Positions 8,621 to 15,740 of a stretch of DNA of 64,000 bases are shown one piece after another (position 1 is the first letter of the stretch; every line of letters begins with the position of its first letter). Location: positions 7,281 through 71,280 of the forward strand of contig CBDDTG010000028.1 in assembly GCA_965233665.1 (NCBI GenBank), in the 5' to 3' direction. The notes beneath the pieces are model-generated. The model was not told where the DNA came from and did not search any database. It saw nothing but the letters and a program-made list of their open reading frames with translations. This stretch comes from Bacterioplanes sp965233665 (GTDB taxonomy: Bacteria > Pseudomonadota > Gammaproteobacteria > Pseudomonadales > Oceanobacteraceae). A program made the translations under genes and the position numbers.

Positions 8621-9754
8621 ATGGCATACACGACCTTTAATCGCAACGAATTCGATACTTTTGCTCAGCCCATGTTCTTTGGTGAACAGGTCAACGTCGC
8701 GCGCTACGACCAGCAAAAGCACAAAATCTTCGAGAACCTGATCGAAAAACAGCTGTCGTTTTTCTGGCGCCCGGAGGAAGTCGATCTGACCAACGATCGC
8801 AAGGACTTTCTTGACCTGCCTGCTCACGAGCAGCACATTTTTGTCAGCAACCTGAAGTACCAGACCTTGCTCGACTCGGTGCAAGGTCGTTCACCCAACG
8901 TCGCTCTGCTGCCAGTAGTGTCGTTGCCAGAACTGGAAACCTGGATTGAGACCTGGTCGTTCAGCGAGACCATTCACAGCCGCTCTTATACCCACATTGT
9001 GCGCAACATCGTGCCCAATCCGGCTGAAATCTTCGACGACATCACCAAAAACGAATATATCGTTCGCCGGGCGATTTCTGTTACCGAGTATTACGACCAG
9101 TTTATTGAACTGTCTAACTACTATGTGCAGCTGGGCGAGGGTGTGCATACGGTCAATGGCCAAACCATTGACGTCAACATGCATGAGCTCAAGCGCCGCT
9201 TGTATTTGACCATGGTGTCCGTCAACGTGCTGGAGGCAATTCGCTTCTACGTCAGCTTTGCCTGCTCTTTCGCCTTTGCTGAGCGCGCCAAAATGGAAGG
9301 CAATGCCAAGATCATCAAGCTGATCGCCCGCGACGAAGCACTGCACCTCACCGGTACGCAGCACATCCTGCAGATCATGGCGCGCGGTAAAGACGACCCA
9401 GAGTTTGCACAAATCGCGCAAGAGTGCCGTGACGATGTCGTGCGCATTTTTGCCGAAGCGGCGCAGCAGGAGAAAGATTGGGCCACTTACTTGTTCAAAG
9501 ACGGCTCGATGATTGGCCTCAATGCCGACATCCTCAGCCAATACGTTGAGTACATTACCAACCAGCGCATCAGTGCTTTGGGCTTTGACCCCATCTTCCC
9601 GGAAGTCAAAAACAACCCACTGCCTTGGATTAACGCTTGGCTCAACAGCGACAACGTTCAGGTAGCGCCACAAGAAGCTGAAATCAGCTCGTACTTGGTG
9701 GGAGCGATTGACAGCGAAGTAGATACCGCCGACTTTGGCGATTTCGACCTGTGA
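8621..9754 (+). CDS. nrdB: Class Ia ribonucleoside-diphosphate reductase, beta subunit
   Basis: Small, diiron-tyrosyl-radical subunit of ribonucleotide reductase. The 377 residues align with E. coli NrdB (376) with a shift of one. All iron ligands are present: Asp85 (LLDSVQG), Glu116 and His119 (SETIHSRSYTH), the Glu of VLEAIRFYV, and Glu/His of ARDEALHLT; the radical Tyr is Tyr123. The C-terminal tail that docks on NrdA is acidic and ends FDL. The ribosome site before ATG 8621 is weak. It follows nrdA after 115 bases that contain a strong terminator, so its expression may rely on read-through or on its own promoter. Confidence 0.97.
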   Translation: MAYTTFNRNEFDTFAQPMFFGEQVNVARYDQQKHKIFENLIEKQLSFFWRPEEVDLTNDRKDFLDLPAHEQHIFVSNLKYQTLLDSVQGRSPNVALLPVVSLPELETWIETWSFSETIHSRSYTHIVRNIVPNPAEIFDDITKNEYIVRRAISVTEYYDQFIELSNYYVQLGEGVHTVNGQTIDVNMHELKRRLYLTMVSVNVLEAIRFYVSFACSFAFAERAKMEGNAKIIKLIARDEALHLTGTQHILQIMARGKDDPEFAQIAQECRDDVVRIFAEAAQQEKDWATYLFKDGSMIGLNADILSQYVEYITNQRISALGFDPIFPEVKNNPLPWINAWLNSDNVQVAPQEAEISSYLVGAIDSEVDTADFGDFDL

Positions 9755-10206
9755 TGCCAAATCGTCAATCAGACTGGCCGGAAGAGTTCGATCTCGACGG
9801 CCAGCCCTCTTCGCACCAACCAGACTTTGAACTGGAGATCGTTGAGGCAGAAATCAGCCCAGAGCCAGCGCAAGCTGAGCTGTACCTGCCGGAGTCGAAC
9901 CCAGAGCAGCCGGATGCTTCACCGCAACTGCCGCTGTCAGAGGAGATGCAGCCTCCACGCTATGCCGTGACCATCAACGAAGGTCGCGAAGTGGTGTTTC
10001 AACACGCCGCTTCATTGCTGGATTCCCTCGAAGCCCAGGGCGTGGATGTGCACTACCAATGCCGGGAAGGCTACTGTGGTAGCTGTCGAGTACAGTTACA
10101 GCAAGGCTCCGTGCACTATCAGCAAGAGCCGCTGGCGTTCATCGATGAAGATGAAATTCTGCCCTGCTGCTGCATACCCAAAAGCCCACTGAAAATAAAA
10201 CTCTGA
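9754..10206 (+). CDS. yfaE: YfaE-like 2Fe-2S ferredoxin with acidic N-terminal extension
   Basis: A plant-type 2Fe-2S ferredoxin that maintains the NrdB diferric-tyrosyl cofactor. The C-terminal ~85 residues are YfaE-like, with cluster cysteines in CREGYCGSC and the last one in ILPCCCIPK. The ATG at 9754 overlaps the nrdB stop by one base (TGATG), the usual coupled arrangement. Unlike the 84-residue E. coli protein, this one is 150 residues: the first ~64 are rich in Glu, Pro and Ser, look disordered, and have no known domain. An internal ATG at 9946 would remove the extension, but AGGAG directly abuts it, too close for normal initiation. Confidence 0.88.
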   Translation: MPNRQSDWPEEFDLDGQPSSHQPDFELEIVEAEISPEPAQAELYLPESNPEQPDASPQLPLSEEMQPPRYAVTINEGREVVFQHAASLLDSLEAQGVDVHYQCREGYCGSCRVQLQQGSVHYQQEPLAFIDEDEILPCCCIPKSPLKIKL

Positions 10207-10244
10207 CCTGCGTTAAATCAATAGCCAAGTTTGGAACCCGCCGT

Positions 10245-10279
10245 ATGCTGGAGTCATCAACACAAGGAGACTCCAGCAT
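10245..10279 (+). promoter_or_regulatory. Inverted repeat enclosing the ribosome site and start codon of the next gene
   Basis: A perfect 11-bp inverted repeat (ATGCTGGAGTC at 10245-10255 and GACTCCAGCAT at 10269-10279) with a 13-base loop. The loop holds most of the AAGGAG ribosome site; the 3' arm contains the first two bases of the ATG at 10278. In RNA this would present the ribosome site in a loop and pair the start codon. Confidence 0.65.
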
Positions 10280-10559
10280 GGCACTGATTCGCATCACCCC
10301 CAATGTGGCAATGGTTCGCATGAATGCTCGCGAGCATTTAGAAGAAATCCCCGGTGATTTTTACATCAACCTAGAAGCACTGGTTGAAGCACGCATGCGT
10401 CCAGTAAGGGCTGAGCATGATGGTGACTTTTGCGCCGATGTCTTGCTGGTGATGGAAAACAAGACCCACGAGTTTGTGTTTCGCAACAGCCCTGCCGGCA
10501 ATAAAGCCAAGCAAGCACTGACCAACTATCTCGACCAGTTGAGCATCAACGCCGACTGA
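10278..10559 (+). CDS. Small conserved-looking protein of unknown function
   Basis: A 93-residue soluble protein; I do not recognise the family. It begins MALIRITPNVAMVRMNAREH, has no membrane segment or signal peptide, and alternates hydrophobic and charged residues as expected for a small alpha/beta fold. The start at 10278 is supported by AAGGAG seven to eight bases upstream; an in-frame ATG at 10245 is the other arm of the start-site hairpin. It follows yfaE by 71 bases on the same strand, and a hairpin follows it, so it may be the last gene of the nrd transcript or a separate unit. Coding is supported by the ribosome site and normal composition. Confidence 0.7.
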   Translation: MALIRITPNVAMVRMNAREHLEEIPGDFYINLEALVEARMRPVRAEHDGDFCADVLLVMENKTHEFVFRNSPAGNKAKQALTNYLDQLSINAD

Positions 10560-10564
10560 CTTAA

Positions 10565-10584
10565 AGGGAGCCAACCGGCTCCCT
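10565..10584 (+). terminator. GC-rich hairpin after the small unknown gene
   Basis: AGGGAGCC, loop AACC, GGCTCCCT: eight base pairs starting five bases after the stop. There is no T-tract, so termination strength is uncertain. Confidence 0.5.
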
Positions 10585-10663
10585 GTATAAGTTCTGCACA
10601 ACATCTTCTCATCTCTCTGACGATGCGCTACCCTCACGGCTTTGCCTTATTGAGGAAAAGAGC

Positions 10664-11137
10664 ATGAGCCTGAACTTACCGGCCCTGGGCCAACCCGCCC
10701 CAGACTTCACTACCCAAAATCAGCGCGATGAGACCATATCGTTAAGTGATTTTCGCGGTAAAACCGTGGTGCTCTACTTTTACCCCAAAGCCATGACGCC
10801 AGGCTGCACCACACAAGCCTGCGGTATTCGCGACAGCCAACAAGAGTTTGCAGATCGCAATGCCGTGGTATTAGGCATCAGCCCGGATGCGCCAGCGCGA
10901 TTGCAGAAGTTTATTGATAAGCAAGAGCTTAACTTCGATCTATTGTCCGACGAAGACCACGCCATTGCCGAACAATACGGCGTCTGGGCGCTGAAGAAGT
11001 TTATGGGTAAAGAGTTCATGGGCGTTCATCGCCTGACCTTTATCATCGACAGCGATGGTCAGCTGGTACACATCATGGAAAAAGTGAAAACCAAAAGCCA
11101 TCACGATGACGTTTTAGCGGTGCTCGATTCACTCTGA
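10664..11137 (+). CDS. bcp: Thioredoxin-dependent thiol peroxidase (peroxiredoxin Bcp/PrxQ)
   Basis: Reduces hydrogen peroxide and organic hydroperoxides using thioredoxin. The 157 residues match E. coli Bcp throughout. The peroxidatic Cys48 is in FYPKAMTPGCTTQACG, with resolving Cys53 five residues on, as in PrxQ. LLSDEDHAIAEQYGVWALKKFMGK and HRLTFIID are further family segments. GAGGAAA lies a short distance before ATG 10664. Its 3' end overlaps the convergent AraC-type gene by 37 bases. Confidence 0.95.
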   Translation: MSLNLPALGQPAPDFTTQNQRDETISLSDFRGKTVVLYFYPKAMTPGCTTQACGIRDSQQEFADRNAVVLGISPDAPARLQKFIDKQELNFDLLSDEDHAIAEQYGVWALKKFMGKEFMGVHRLTFIIDSDGQLVHIMEKVKTKSHHDDVLAVLDSL

Positions 11138-12126
11138 GCCTGCTGCCGCCTCACGGCCAACGGCGCGGCAGCAAACCAACGATGGCAAGCACGAGTAAAG
11201 CTACTCGCCGACAGCCCTAACCGCGAAGCGATGTCCGTCATGCTGTCTTCCGTTTGCACTAGCCAGTGCTGTGCTCGCTGGCGACGCTCTTGATCCAACA
11301 AACTTTGAAAGCTCAGACCTTGCTCGCCTAAGCGTCGCTGCAATGTGCGCTCGCTCAGAAACAAGTCGCTTGCTAACTGTGCGCGAGTCACTTCCAAACA
11401 CGGCTGTTGCTGCAACCAGTGCATGACCTGTTGCTGCAAGTCAGGGGTTTGCAGCGCTTGCAGCTGCTGCTCCAGCATGGATTCATGCATTGCCGCCAGC
11501 TCGCTATCTTCCAATGCCAAAGGCTCATGCAACCAATGCGCCGCAAACACCACCGCATTGCGTGGTTGTGCAAACAGCAGCGGGCATTCGAAGATGCGCT
11601 GGTAGTTTTCCAAGTTCTGAGGCTGAGCATGGGTAAACTCAGCTTGCTTTAACGGAATACGTTGGCAGGCAAGCCAATCTGAAAAGCCGCGCAGCAGCGC
11701 GAGTACGGCATCCACTTGGTGGCGGCTAAAGTTCTCAGCCTGAGGCTCATAGCAAATCGCCGCCCACTCGCCCTCATGCTCGATGCGAAACTGGCCGCCA
11801 TCACTCAAAATGCGGGTATAACGAATGGTTTTATCAAAGGCCTCCCCTAGGTTGCGCGCATGTAATAGCACCAGGGCAAACAGTTGAAAATGAGCCGGCT
11901 TTACCCACTCTCCCATGATTAAGCCAAAATCCGTGGTGGCAGCCAACGACTCTGCTGCACGCCAGATCGCCAGCGTTTGCTCCAGGCTCAAGCGCTGGCC
12001 ATCACGCACGCTCGCCCACGACACACCTGCAGTTTGCAACACCTGTGAGCGCTCTGCGCCCTGCTGCTCAGCCGCCGCCAACAATGCTTTAATCCATAAA
12101 ACCGATACCGTTTTGTGTTCTTGCAT
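11101..12126 (-). CDS. AraC-family regulator with arabinose-binding-like N-terminal domain
   Basis: A 341-residue transcription factor. The C-terminal third is an AraC/XylS DNA-binding domain with two helix-turn-helices (TRAQLASDLFLSERTLQRRL and DSMTDIASRLGLSASSFTRA). The N-terminal ~200 residues resemble the domain found in regulators such as OruR and ArgR-type AraC proteins, which sense small molecules; the effector cannot be named. The gene is divergent from the DUF962 gene, 113 bases away, which is its most likely local target. Its last 12 codons overlap the end of bcp on the opposite strand. Confidence 0.88.
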   Translation of the reverse strand: MQEHKTVSVLWIKALLAAAEQQGAERSQVLQTAGVSWASVRDGQRLSLEQTLAIWRAAESLAATTDFGLIMGEWVKPAHFQLFALVLLHARNLGEAFDKTIRYTRILSDGGQFRIEHEGEWAAICYEPQAENFSRHQVDAVLALLRGFSDWLACQRIPLKQAEFTHAQPQNLENYQRIFECPLLFAQPRNAVVFAAHWLHEPLALEDSELAAMHESMLEQQLQALQTPDLQQQVMHWLQQQPCLEVTRAQLASDLFLSERTLQRRLGEQGLSFQSLLDQERRQRAQHWLVQTEDSMTDIASRLGLSASSFTRACHRWFAAAPLAVRRQQAQSESSTAKTSS

Positions 12127-12239
12127 GGTGTATTTTGACCGTCAAAGGCAAGGTAATTGGCCTTAGCAGGCAAGATCCTCTTGGTGGTTTTTCTTATGAT
12201 GATGTGATCACAAATAGCATAACAACAACGAGGTGAGGT

Positions 12240-12719
12240 ATGAGTAAAAAAACTGCCGATCAATGGTTTGCCGAATATGGCGCCAGCCACCAAAACCCCG
12301 TGAACAAATTGATTCACTGGATTTGTGTACCACTGATTTTTGTCGTCATCATGGGCTTACTGTGGGAAATACCGGTTCCTGCAGCCATGGCAACCGTACC
12401 CTACTTAAACTGGGCTACCTTGTCGGCCATCATTGTGGTGGGGTTTTATTTGAACATGTCACCTAGCCTGGCGATTGGCCTCAGCGCCTTCACGTTGGCA
12501 ACCTACGTATTGCTGGCTTGGTATGAGCAGCAAAGCGGCTGGCCAAGTCTGTGGTTGGTGTGTCTGGTTGGCTTTGTTGTGTTGTGGTTTTTTCAGTTTA
12601 TTGGCCACTACATCGAAGGAAAAAAACCCTCGTTCTTCAAAGACATTCAGTTTCTGCTAATTGGGCCTGCATGGCTGATGGGCTTTATCTATCGCCTCTT
12701 GGGCATTCCTTATTCCTGA
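12240..12719 (+). CDS. DUF962 / Mpo1-like membrane protein
   Basis: A 159-residue protein with four hydrophobic segments. The N-terminal YGASHQNPVNKLIHWICVPL and the late GHYIEGKKPSFFKDIQFLLI are signatures of the DUF962 family, related to yeast Mpo1, an Fe(II)-dependent dioxygenase of 2-hydroxy fatty acid degradation; the conserved histidines in these two segments are the candidate metal ligands. Bacterial function is not established, so enzymatic activity is inference. GAGGT precedes the ATG. A strong hairpin follows. Confidence 0.88.
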   Translation: MSKKTADQWFAEYGASHQNPVNKLIHWICVPLIFVVIMGLLWEIPVPAAMATVPYLNWATLSAIIVVGFYLNMSPSLAIGLSAFTLATYVLLAWYEQQSGWPSLWLVCLVGFVVLWFFQFIGHYIEGKKPSFFKDIQFLLIGPAWLMGFIYRLLGIPYS

Positions 12720-12724
12720 TCAAT

Positions 12725-12758
12725 AGCAGCCCTGATGATCGTCATCGGGGCCGCTGCT
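12725..12758 (+). terminator. Long hairpin after the DUF962 gene
   Basis: AGCAGC-CCTGATGA, loop TCG, TCATCGGG, three unpaired bases, GCTGCT: 14 base pairs starting six bases past the stop. No T-tract follows. Confidence 0.5.
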
Positions 12759-12849
12759 GCCAAGCCGGTGCTATGCCTGTCCGGATTGGCACTGGCAGCC
12801 ACGGGAGAGCTTGATAGGGTGACCTTGAAACTTCACTGTGGAGAAAACC

Positions 12850-13224
12850 ATGACAATTGCTTTTTGGTGCGTGCTCGTCGCTGCGCTACTGCCTTACATT
12901 TTCACCGTGACCGCCAAGCTCGGCGGCCGCCGCTACGATAACCATGCCCCGCGCTTATTTCTAGAGCAGCAAACCGGCCTACAGCAAAGAGCCCACTGGA
13001 CACAACTCAACAGTTTCGAAGCCTTTCCGCCTTTTGCAGCCGGCGTCATCATTGCTCATCTGGCAGGAGCTGATCAGAGTCAAATCAATCTCCTGGCTTG
13101 TATATTCTTGTTCACGCGAGTTGCATACGGAATAGCTTACTTAACAGATCACGCTACGATCAGAAGCTTAATATGGATGGCCGGCCTCGGGACAATCATC
13201 GGTTTGTTTCTTATCTCTGCCTAA
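12850..13224 (+). CDS. MAPEG-family membrane protein
   Basis: A 124-residue protein with four predicted membrane helices. The segments NHAPRLFLEQQTGLQQRAHWTQ split by a basic loop, NSFEAFPPFAAGVI and FTRVAYGIAYLTDHATIRSL are typical of the MAPEG (membrane-associated proteins in eicosanoid and glutathione metabolism) fold. In bacteria some members have glutathione transferase activity but most are uncharacterised. ATG 12850 is chosen because TGGAGA lies six bases upstream; a GTG at 12838 would add four residues. It is convergent with the small exported-protein gene to the right. Confidence 0.85.
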   Translation: MTIAFWCVLVAALLPYIFTVTAKLGGRRYDNHAPRLFLEQQTGLQQRAHWTQLNSFEAFPPFAAGVIIAHLAGADQSQINLLACIFLFTRVAYGIAYLTDHATIRSLIWMAGLGTIIGLFLISA

Positions 13225-13237
13225 ACCACCCTAGGCC

Positions 13238-13480
13238 CTACACATACAACACCGGAGGCCGATTCTTGTAGCAACTGTGCGAACTGCAATGAATGCTAAT
13301 GCTGCGTTCTTTATCACGGGTGTGGATGATGTAGAGATCGGTAAAATCATGGGTACGATCGAATAAACTAGCGTCCTGCACAGTCTGCGCCAAATCGTAC
13401 GAGGTCAATCTCTCTGCGGGAGCATTCCATGCCGGTAATGTCGCTAGCAACCACGCCAGCCCATAAACAGCTTTAACCAT
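13238..13480 (-). CDS. Small putative exported protein
   Basis: An 80-residue protein of unknown function. The first 21 residues form a plausible signal peptide (basic start, hydrophobic AVYGLAWLLATLP, then AWNA), which suggests export. The C-terminal part has two cysteines three residues apart in HCSSHSCYK. The ATG at 13480 has GGAGG seven bases upstream; an ATG at 13498 would add six residues ahead of that site and is less likely. No family is recognised. It lies just downstream of the terminator that ends the chemotaxis operon, so it has its own promoter. Confidence 0.55.
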   Translation of the reverse strand: MVKAVYGLAWLLATLPAWNAPAERLTSYDLAQTVQDASLFDRTHDFTDLYIIHTRDKERSISIHCSSHSCYKNRPPVLYV

Positions 13481-13510
13481 CGCTGCGCCTCCGGTCATTC
13501 AGGAAAGCCC

Positions 13511-13552
13511 ATAAAAAAGGGCCCTGACCTCAGTGTAGAGTTCAGGACCCTT
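13511..13552 (-). terminator. Terminator of the long leftward chemotaxis operon
   Basis: On the minus strand AAGGGTCCTGA pairs with TCAGGGCCCTT (one G-T wobble) around a 14-base loop and is followed by TTTTTT. It lies about 140 bases past the DUF2802 gene; the 194 bases between 13499 and 13692 hold nothing else recognisable. Confidence 0.75.
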
Positions 13553-13692
13553 ATTGTAGGAACGTTTGGTTATAATCAGCACAATGAATCAGAAGTTCGC
13601 ATATTTTCAGAGCGAATGAAGAGCGCTAGGGCCTGTTAATACTAGAGACACACCGAGAAGTTAAATAGAGTGAAAGCTGCTGTCTCAAGCCA

Positions 13693-14070
13693 CTAGTGAG
13701 GGCGTCGTAACGACACTAACAACTCAGCCTCACCTCGTGCCATGCCACAGTTTTCGACCAACTCGGCGGCAGACGCCCCCATGCCCGCCAGACGCGATGC
13801 ATGGTGATAAACTTTGTCTTCGGCTTTTGGAGCTAGCGCAGACTTCTGCACTCGCTGCAGACGCCCCTCCATCTCTTTGACACGGCGCCCAACACCAATG
13901 GCACTGCGACTGATGGCTTGATGATTGCCCTCGATCGCCGCCATACGCCCATCCAGCGCCTGATAGTCTCGCTGCTGCTGCCGATGGACAGCCCATAGCA
14001 CCAGTGCGACCACAACCAGTAATACGATGTTTCCTGTTAACAACCAATGCAACAGCGACCAAGACGCCAT
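13693..14070 (-). CDS. DUF2802 membrane-anchored protein of the chemotaxis operon
   Basis: A 125-residue protein with one N-terminal membrane helix (about residues 5-27) followed by a likely coiled coil (residues 30-75) and a small C-terminal helical region (KVYHHASRLAGMGASAAELV ... GMARGEAELLVSLRR) typical of DUF2802. The same gene follows cheW at the end of the P. aeruginosa che cluster I. Function is unknown. ATG 14070 is chosen for GGAGG six bases upstream; an earlier in-frame start would add 14 residues and overlap cheW more. Confidence 0.82.
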   Translation of the reverse strand: MASWSLLHWLLTGNIVLLVVVALVLWAVHRQQQRDYQALDGRMAAIEGNHQAISRSAIGVGRRVKEMEGRLQRVQKSALAPKAEDKVYHHASRLAGMGASAAELVENCGMARGEAELLVSLRRPH

Positions 14071-14080
14071 GTGAAACCTC

Positions 14081-14563
14081 CTACAAGCTCTGCAGTTCGT
14101 TCCACTCCTCATCCGACATCATTTTTTCCAGTTCAACCAAGATCAGCAGCTCGTCATTTTTATGACAAACCCCCTGGATAAACTTGGCACTTTCATCATT
14201 GCCGACGTTCGGAGTGGTTTCTATTTCCGACTGGCGCAGATACACCACCTCTGCCACCGCATCTACGAGCATGCCCACCACCTGATTTTCCGCCTCAATA
14301 ATCACGATGCGGGTTTGATCAGTTGTCTCAGCCGAAGGTAAGCCAAAGCGCAATCGAGTATCAATTACAGTCACGACGTTGCCACGTAGATTGATGATCC
14401 CCAACACATACGGCGGTGCCCCAGGCACTGGAGCAATTTCCGTATAGCGCAACACCTCTTGAACCTGCATCACGTTAATGCCGTACGTCTCATTCTCGAG
14501 ACGGAAGGTCACCCACTGCAGGACCGGATCTTCTCCGGCTTTATTTCCGGCTATTGCAGACAT
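14081..14563 (-). CDS. cheW: Chemotaxis coupling protein CheW (motility pathway)
   Basis: A 160-residue CheW that couples chemoreceptors to CheA in polar arrays. The SH3-like beta-barrel signature is clear: WVTFRLENETYGINVMQVQE, VPGAPPYVLGIINLRGNVV, RIVIIEAENQVVGMLVDAV. GAGGATG precedes ATG 14563. It lies 135 bases after parP, a larger gap than elsewhere in the operon, with no promoter I can identify. Confidence 0.95.
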   Translation of the reverse strand: MSAIAGNKAGEDPVLQWVTFRLENETYGINVMQVQEVLRYTEIAPVPGAPPYVLGIINLRGNVVTVIDTRLRFGLPSAETTDQTRIVIIEAENQVVGMLVDAVAEVVYLRQSEIETTPNVGNDESAKFIQGVCHKNDELLILVELEKMMSDEEWNELQSL

Positions 14564-14698
14564 ATTACATCCTCGCTATGAAAGGCCATTGCTTAGCCGT
14601 CAAACGACCCGGCAACCTCTCATTACTATAGAAGAGAGCACAAAGTGTACCAGTTGAATTACGCGTTTGTGCCGTGAACAAAGAGCAGCCCGAAGCCC

Positions 14699-15427
14699 TT
14701 ACTGCGCCTGATATCGCTGCTCCTCAAGCATAGATAACAAACCCGGCACGTCGAGCAAAGCACACATTTCAGAAATGACGGTACCGGCAAGCCACTGACG
14801 CTTTCCTTTCTCACCACGCCATTTAATTGACGACTTCTGCAGAGTGATGGTGTCGCATATTTCCTGACAAGCCAGAGCCCAAGGCGTACGGTCGAGCTGA
14901 ATGGCGTAGTCAAAACCATCACGAGCCAGCTTGATGTGCCGTTCTGGCATGATTAGATCTGCGCTATCCACAATGCTGAGGCGATTATCATCCGATTGCC
15001 ATACACCCAAGGCCCAACTGACTTGCCCAAATAGCGGCGTAATCTCCGTATCCATACGATGAACGCCGCCCAACAAGGGCAGCGGAATGGCCAGTTTGAG
15101 CCCTGATACTTTAAAAATTAAGCATTCAACTCCCTGGCTCGTATTCCAGTTCAAGTCTGTTACCGCGGCGCCCCCCTCTCCAGCCGAAGATTGCAGTTCG
15201 CTTGGCTCAGCAACCTTTTCCACATCTGGCTCTAGCTCAGGAGGTGCCTCGACTACTGTGGGCGCAACTGGTGCCTCAGGTGTAAGCGTATCAGCTTTAG
15301 GAGAAGGCTCCATTGACGGGGCAACGGGTTTGACTTCCGTTGCCGTAATTAACAATTGGTCCAGATAATCTTGCAGCACCCCATCAACCTGATTGGCAGT
15401 GCGTGCTTTGCGAATGGACTCAGCCAT
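14699..15427 (-). CDS. parP: ParP-like CheW-domain array protein
   Basis: A 242-residue protein with a proline- and acid-rich N-terminal half (residues ~35-95) and a C-terminal CheW-like domain (CLIFKVSGLKLAIPLPLLGG ... WALGVWQSDDNRLSIVDSAD ... YAIQLDRTPWALACQEICDT). In Vibrio and Pseudomonas ParP links the polar ATPase ParC to CheA and stabilises chemosensory arrays. Position between parC and cheW supports the call. ATG 15427 has GGGAGA five bases upstream and overlaps the previous small gene by eight bases. Near the N-terminus it has LQDYLDQLL, which resembles LSDYFDSLL in that small gene. Confidence 0.85.
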   Translation of the reverse strand: MAESIRKARTANQVDGVLQDYLDQLLITATEVKPVAPSMEPSPKADTLTPEAPVAPTVVEAPPELEPDVEKVAEPSELQSSAGEGGAAVTDLNWNTSQGVECLIFKVSGLKLAIPLPLLGGVHRMDTEITPLFGQVSWALGVWQSDDNRLSIVDSADLIMPERHIKLARDGFDYAIQLDRTPWALACQEICDTITLQKSSIKWRGEKGKRQWLAGTVISEMCALLDVPGLLSMLEEQRYQAQ

Positions 15428-15740
15428 GCCAATCTCCCATAGCCGAGGTCGCACGACGGAGCTGGCTGTTCAAATAACGCTGACAATAAACCAACATGGC
15501 CATCCGCAAACGCGAGGAAGACAGCGTTGCCAACAATGCCAGCATATTCAGCGCCATCGCATAGTTGGCACTAGCCGATTGCTGTTCCGCTGGCCGTGAG
15601 AGTTGCAATCGCTTTCCTGGCAAAATACTGTCTTGAGCAATAACCGGTTCAGCAAAGGGGGCGACCGCTTTTTCTAACCGGCTGTCCCAATCCGTTACAC
15701 CCAACAGGCTGTCAAAATAATCGCTTAAAGGATGAGTCAT
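15420..15740 (-). CDS. Small protein of unknown function between parC and parP
   Basis: A 106-residue protein beginning MTHPLSDYFDSLLGV. Its ATG overlaps the parC stop by four bases (ATGA) and its own stop overlaps the parP start by eight, so it is translationally coupled on both sides, which strongly suggests it is real. The C-terminal half is helical with a moderately hydrophobic stretch (ALNMLALLATL). It has no domain I recognise. The N-terminal motif resembles the start of ParP, so it may be a second ParC- or CheA-binding partner; that is inference. P. aeruginosa is not known to have a gene at this spot. Confidence 0.75.
   Translation of the reverse strand: MTHPLSDYFDSLLGVTDWDSRLEKAVAPFAEPVIAQDSILPGKRLQLSRPAEQQSASANYAMALNMLALLATLSSSRLRMAMLVYCQRYLNSQLRRATSAMGDWHG

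Noticed and set aside
8891..9760. 289-codon ORF antisense to nrdB
   Set aside because: Shadow of nrdB's codon bias; no independent support.
14699..15740. A single parP gene broken by frameshift into two
   Set aside because: The upstream part has its own ATG coupled to parC, and the downstream part has a good ribosome site and a full ParP layout; two genes fit better.
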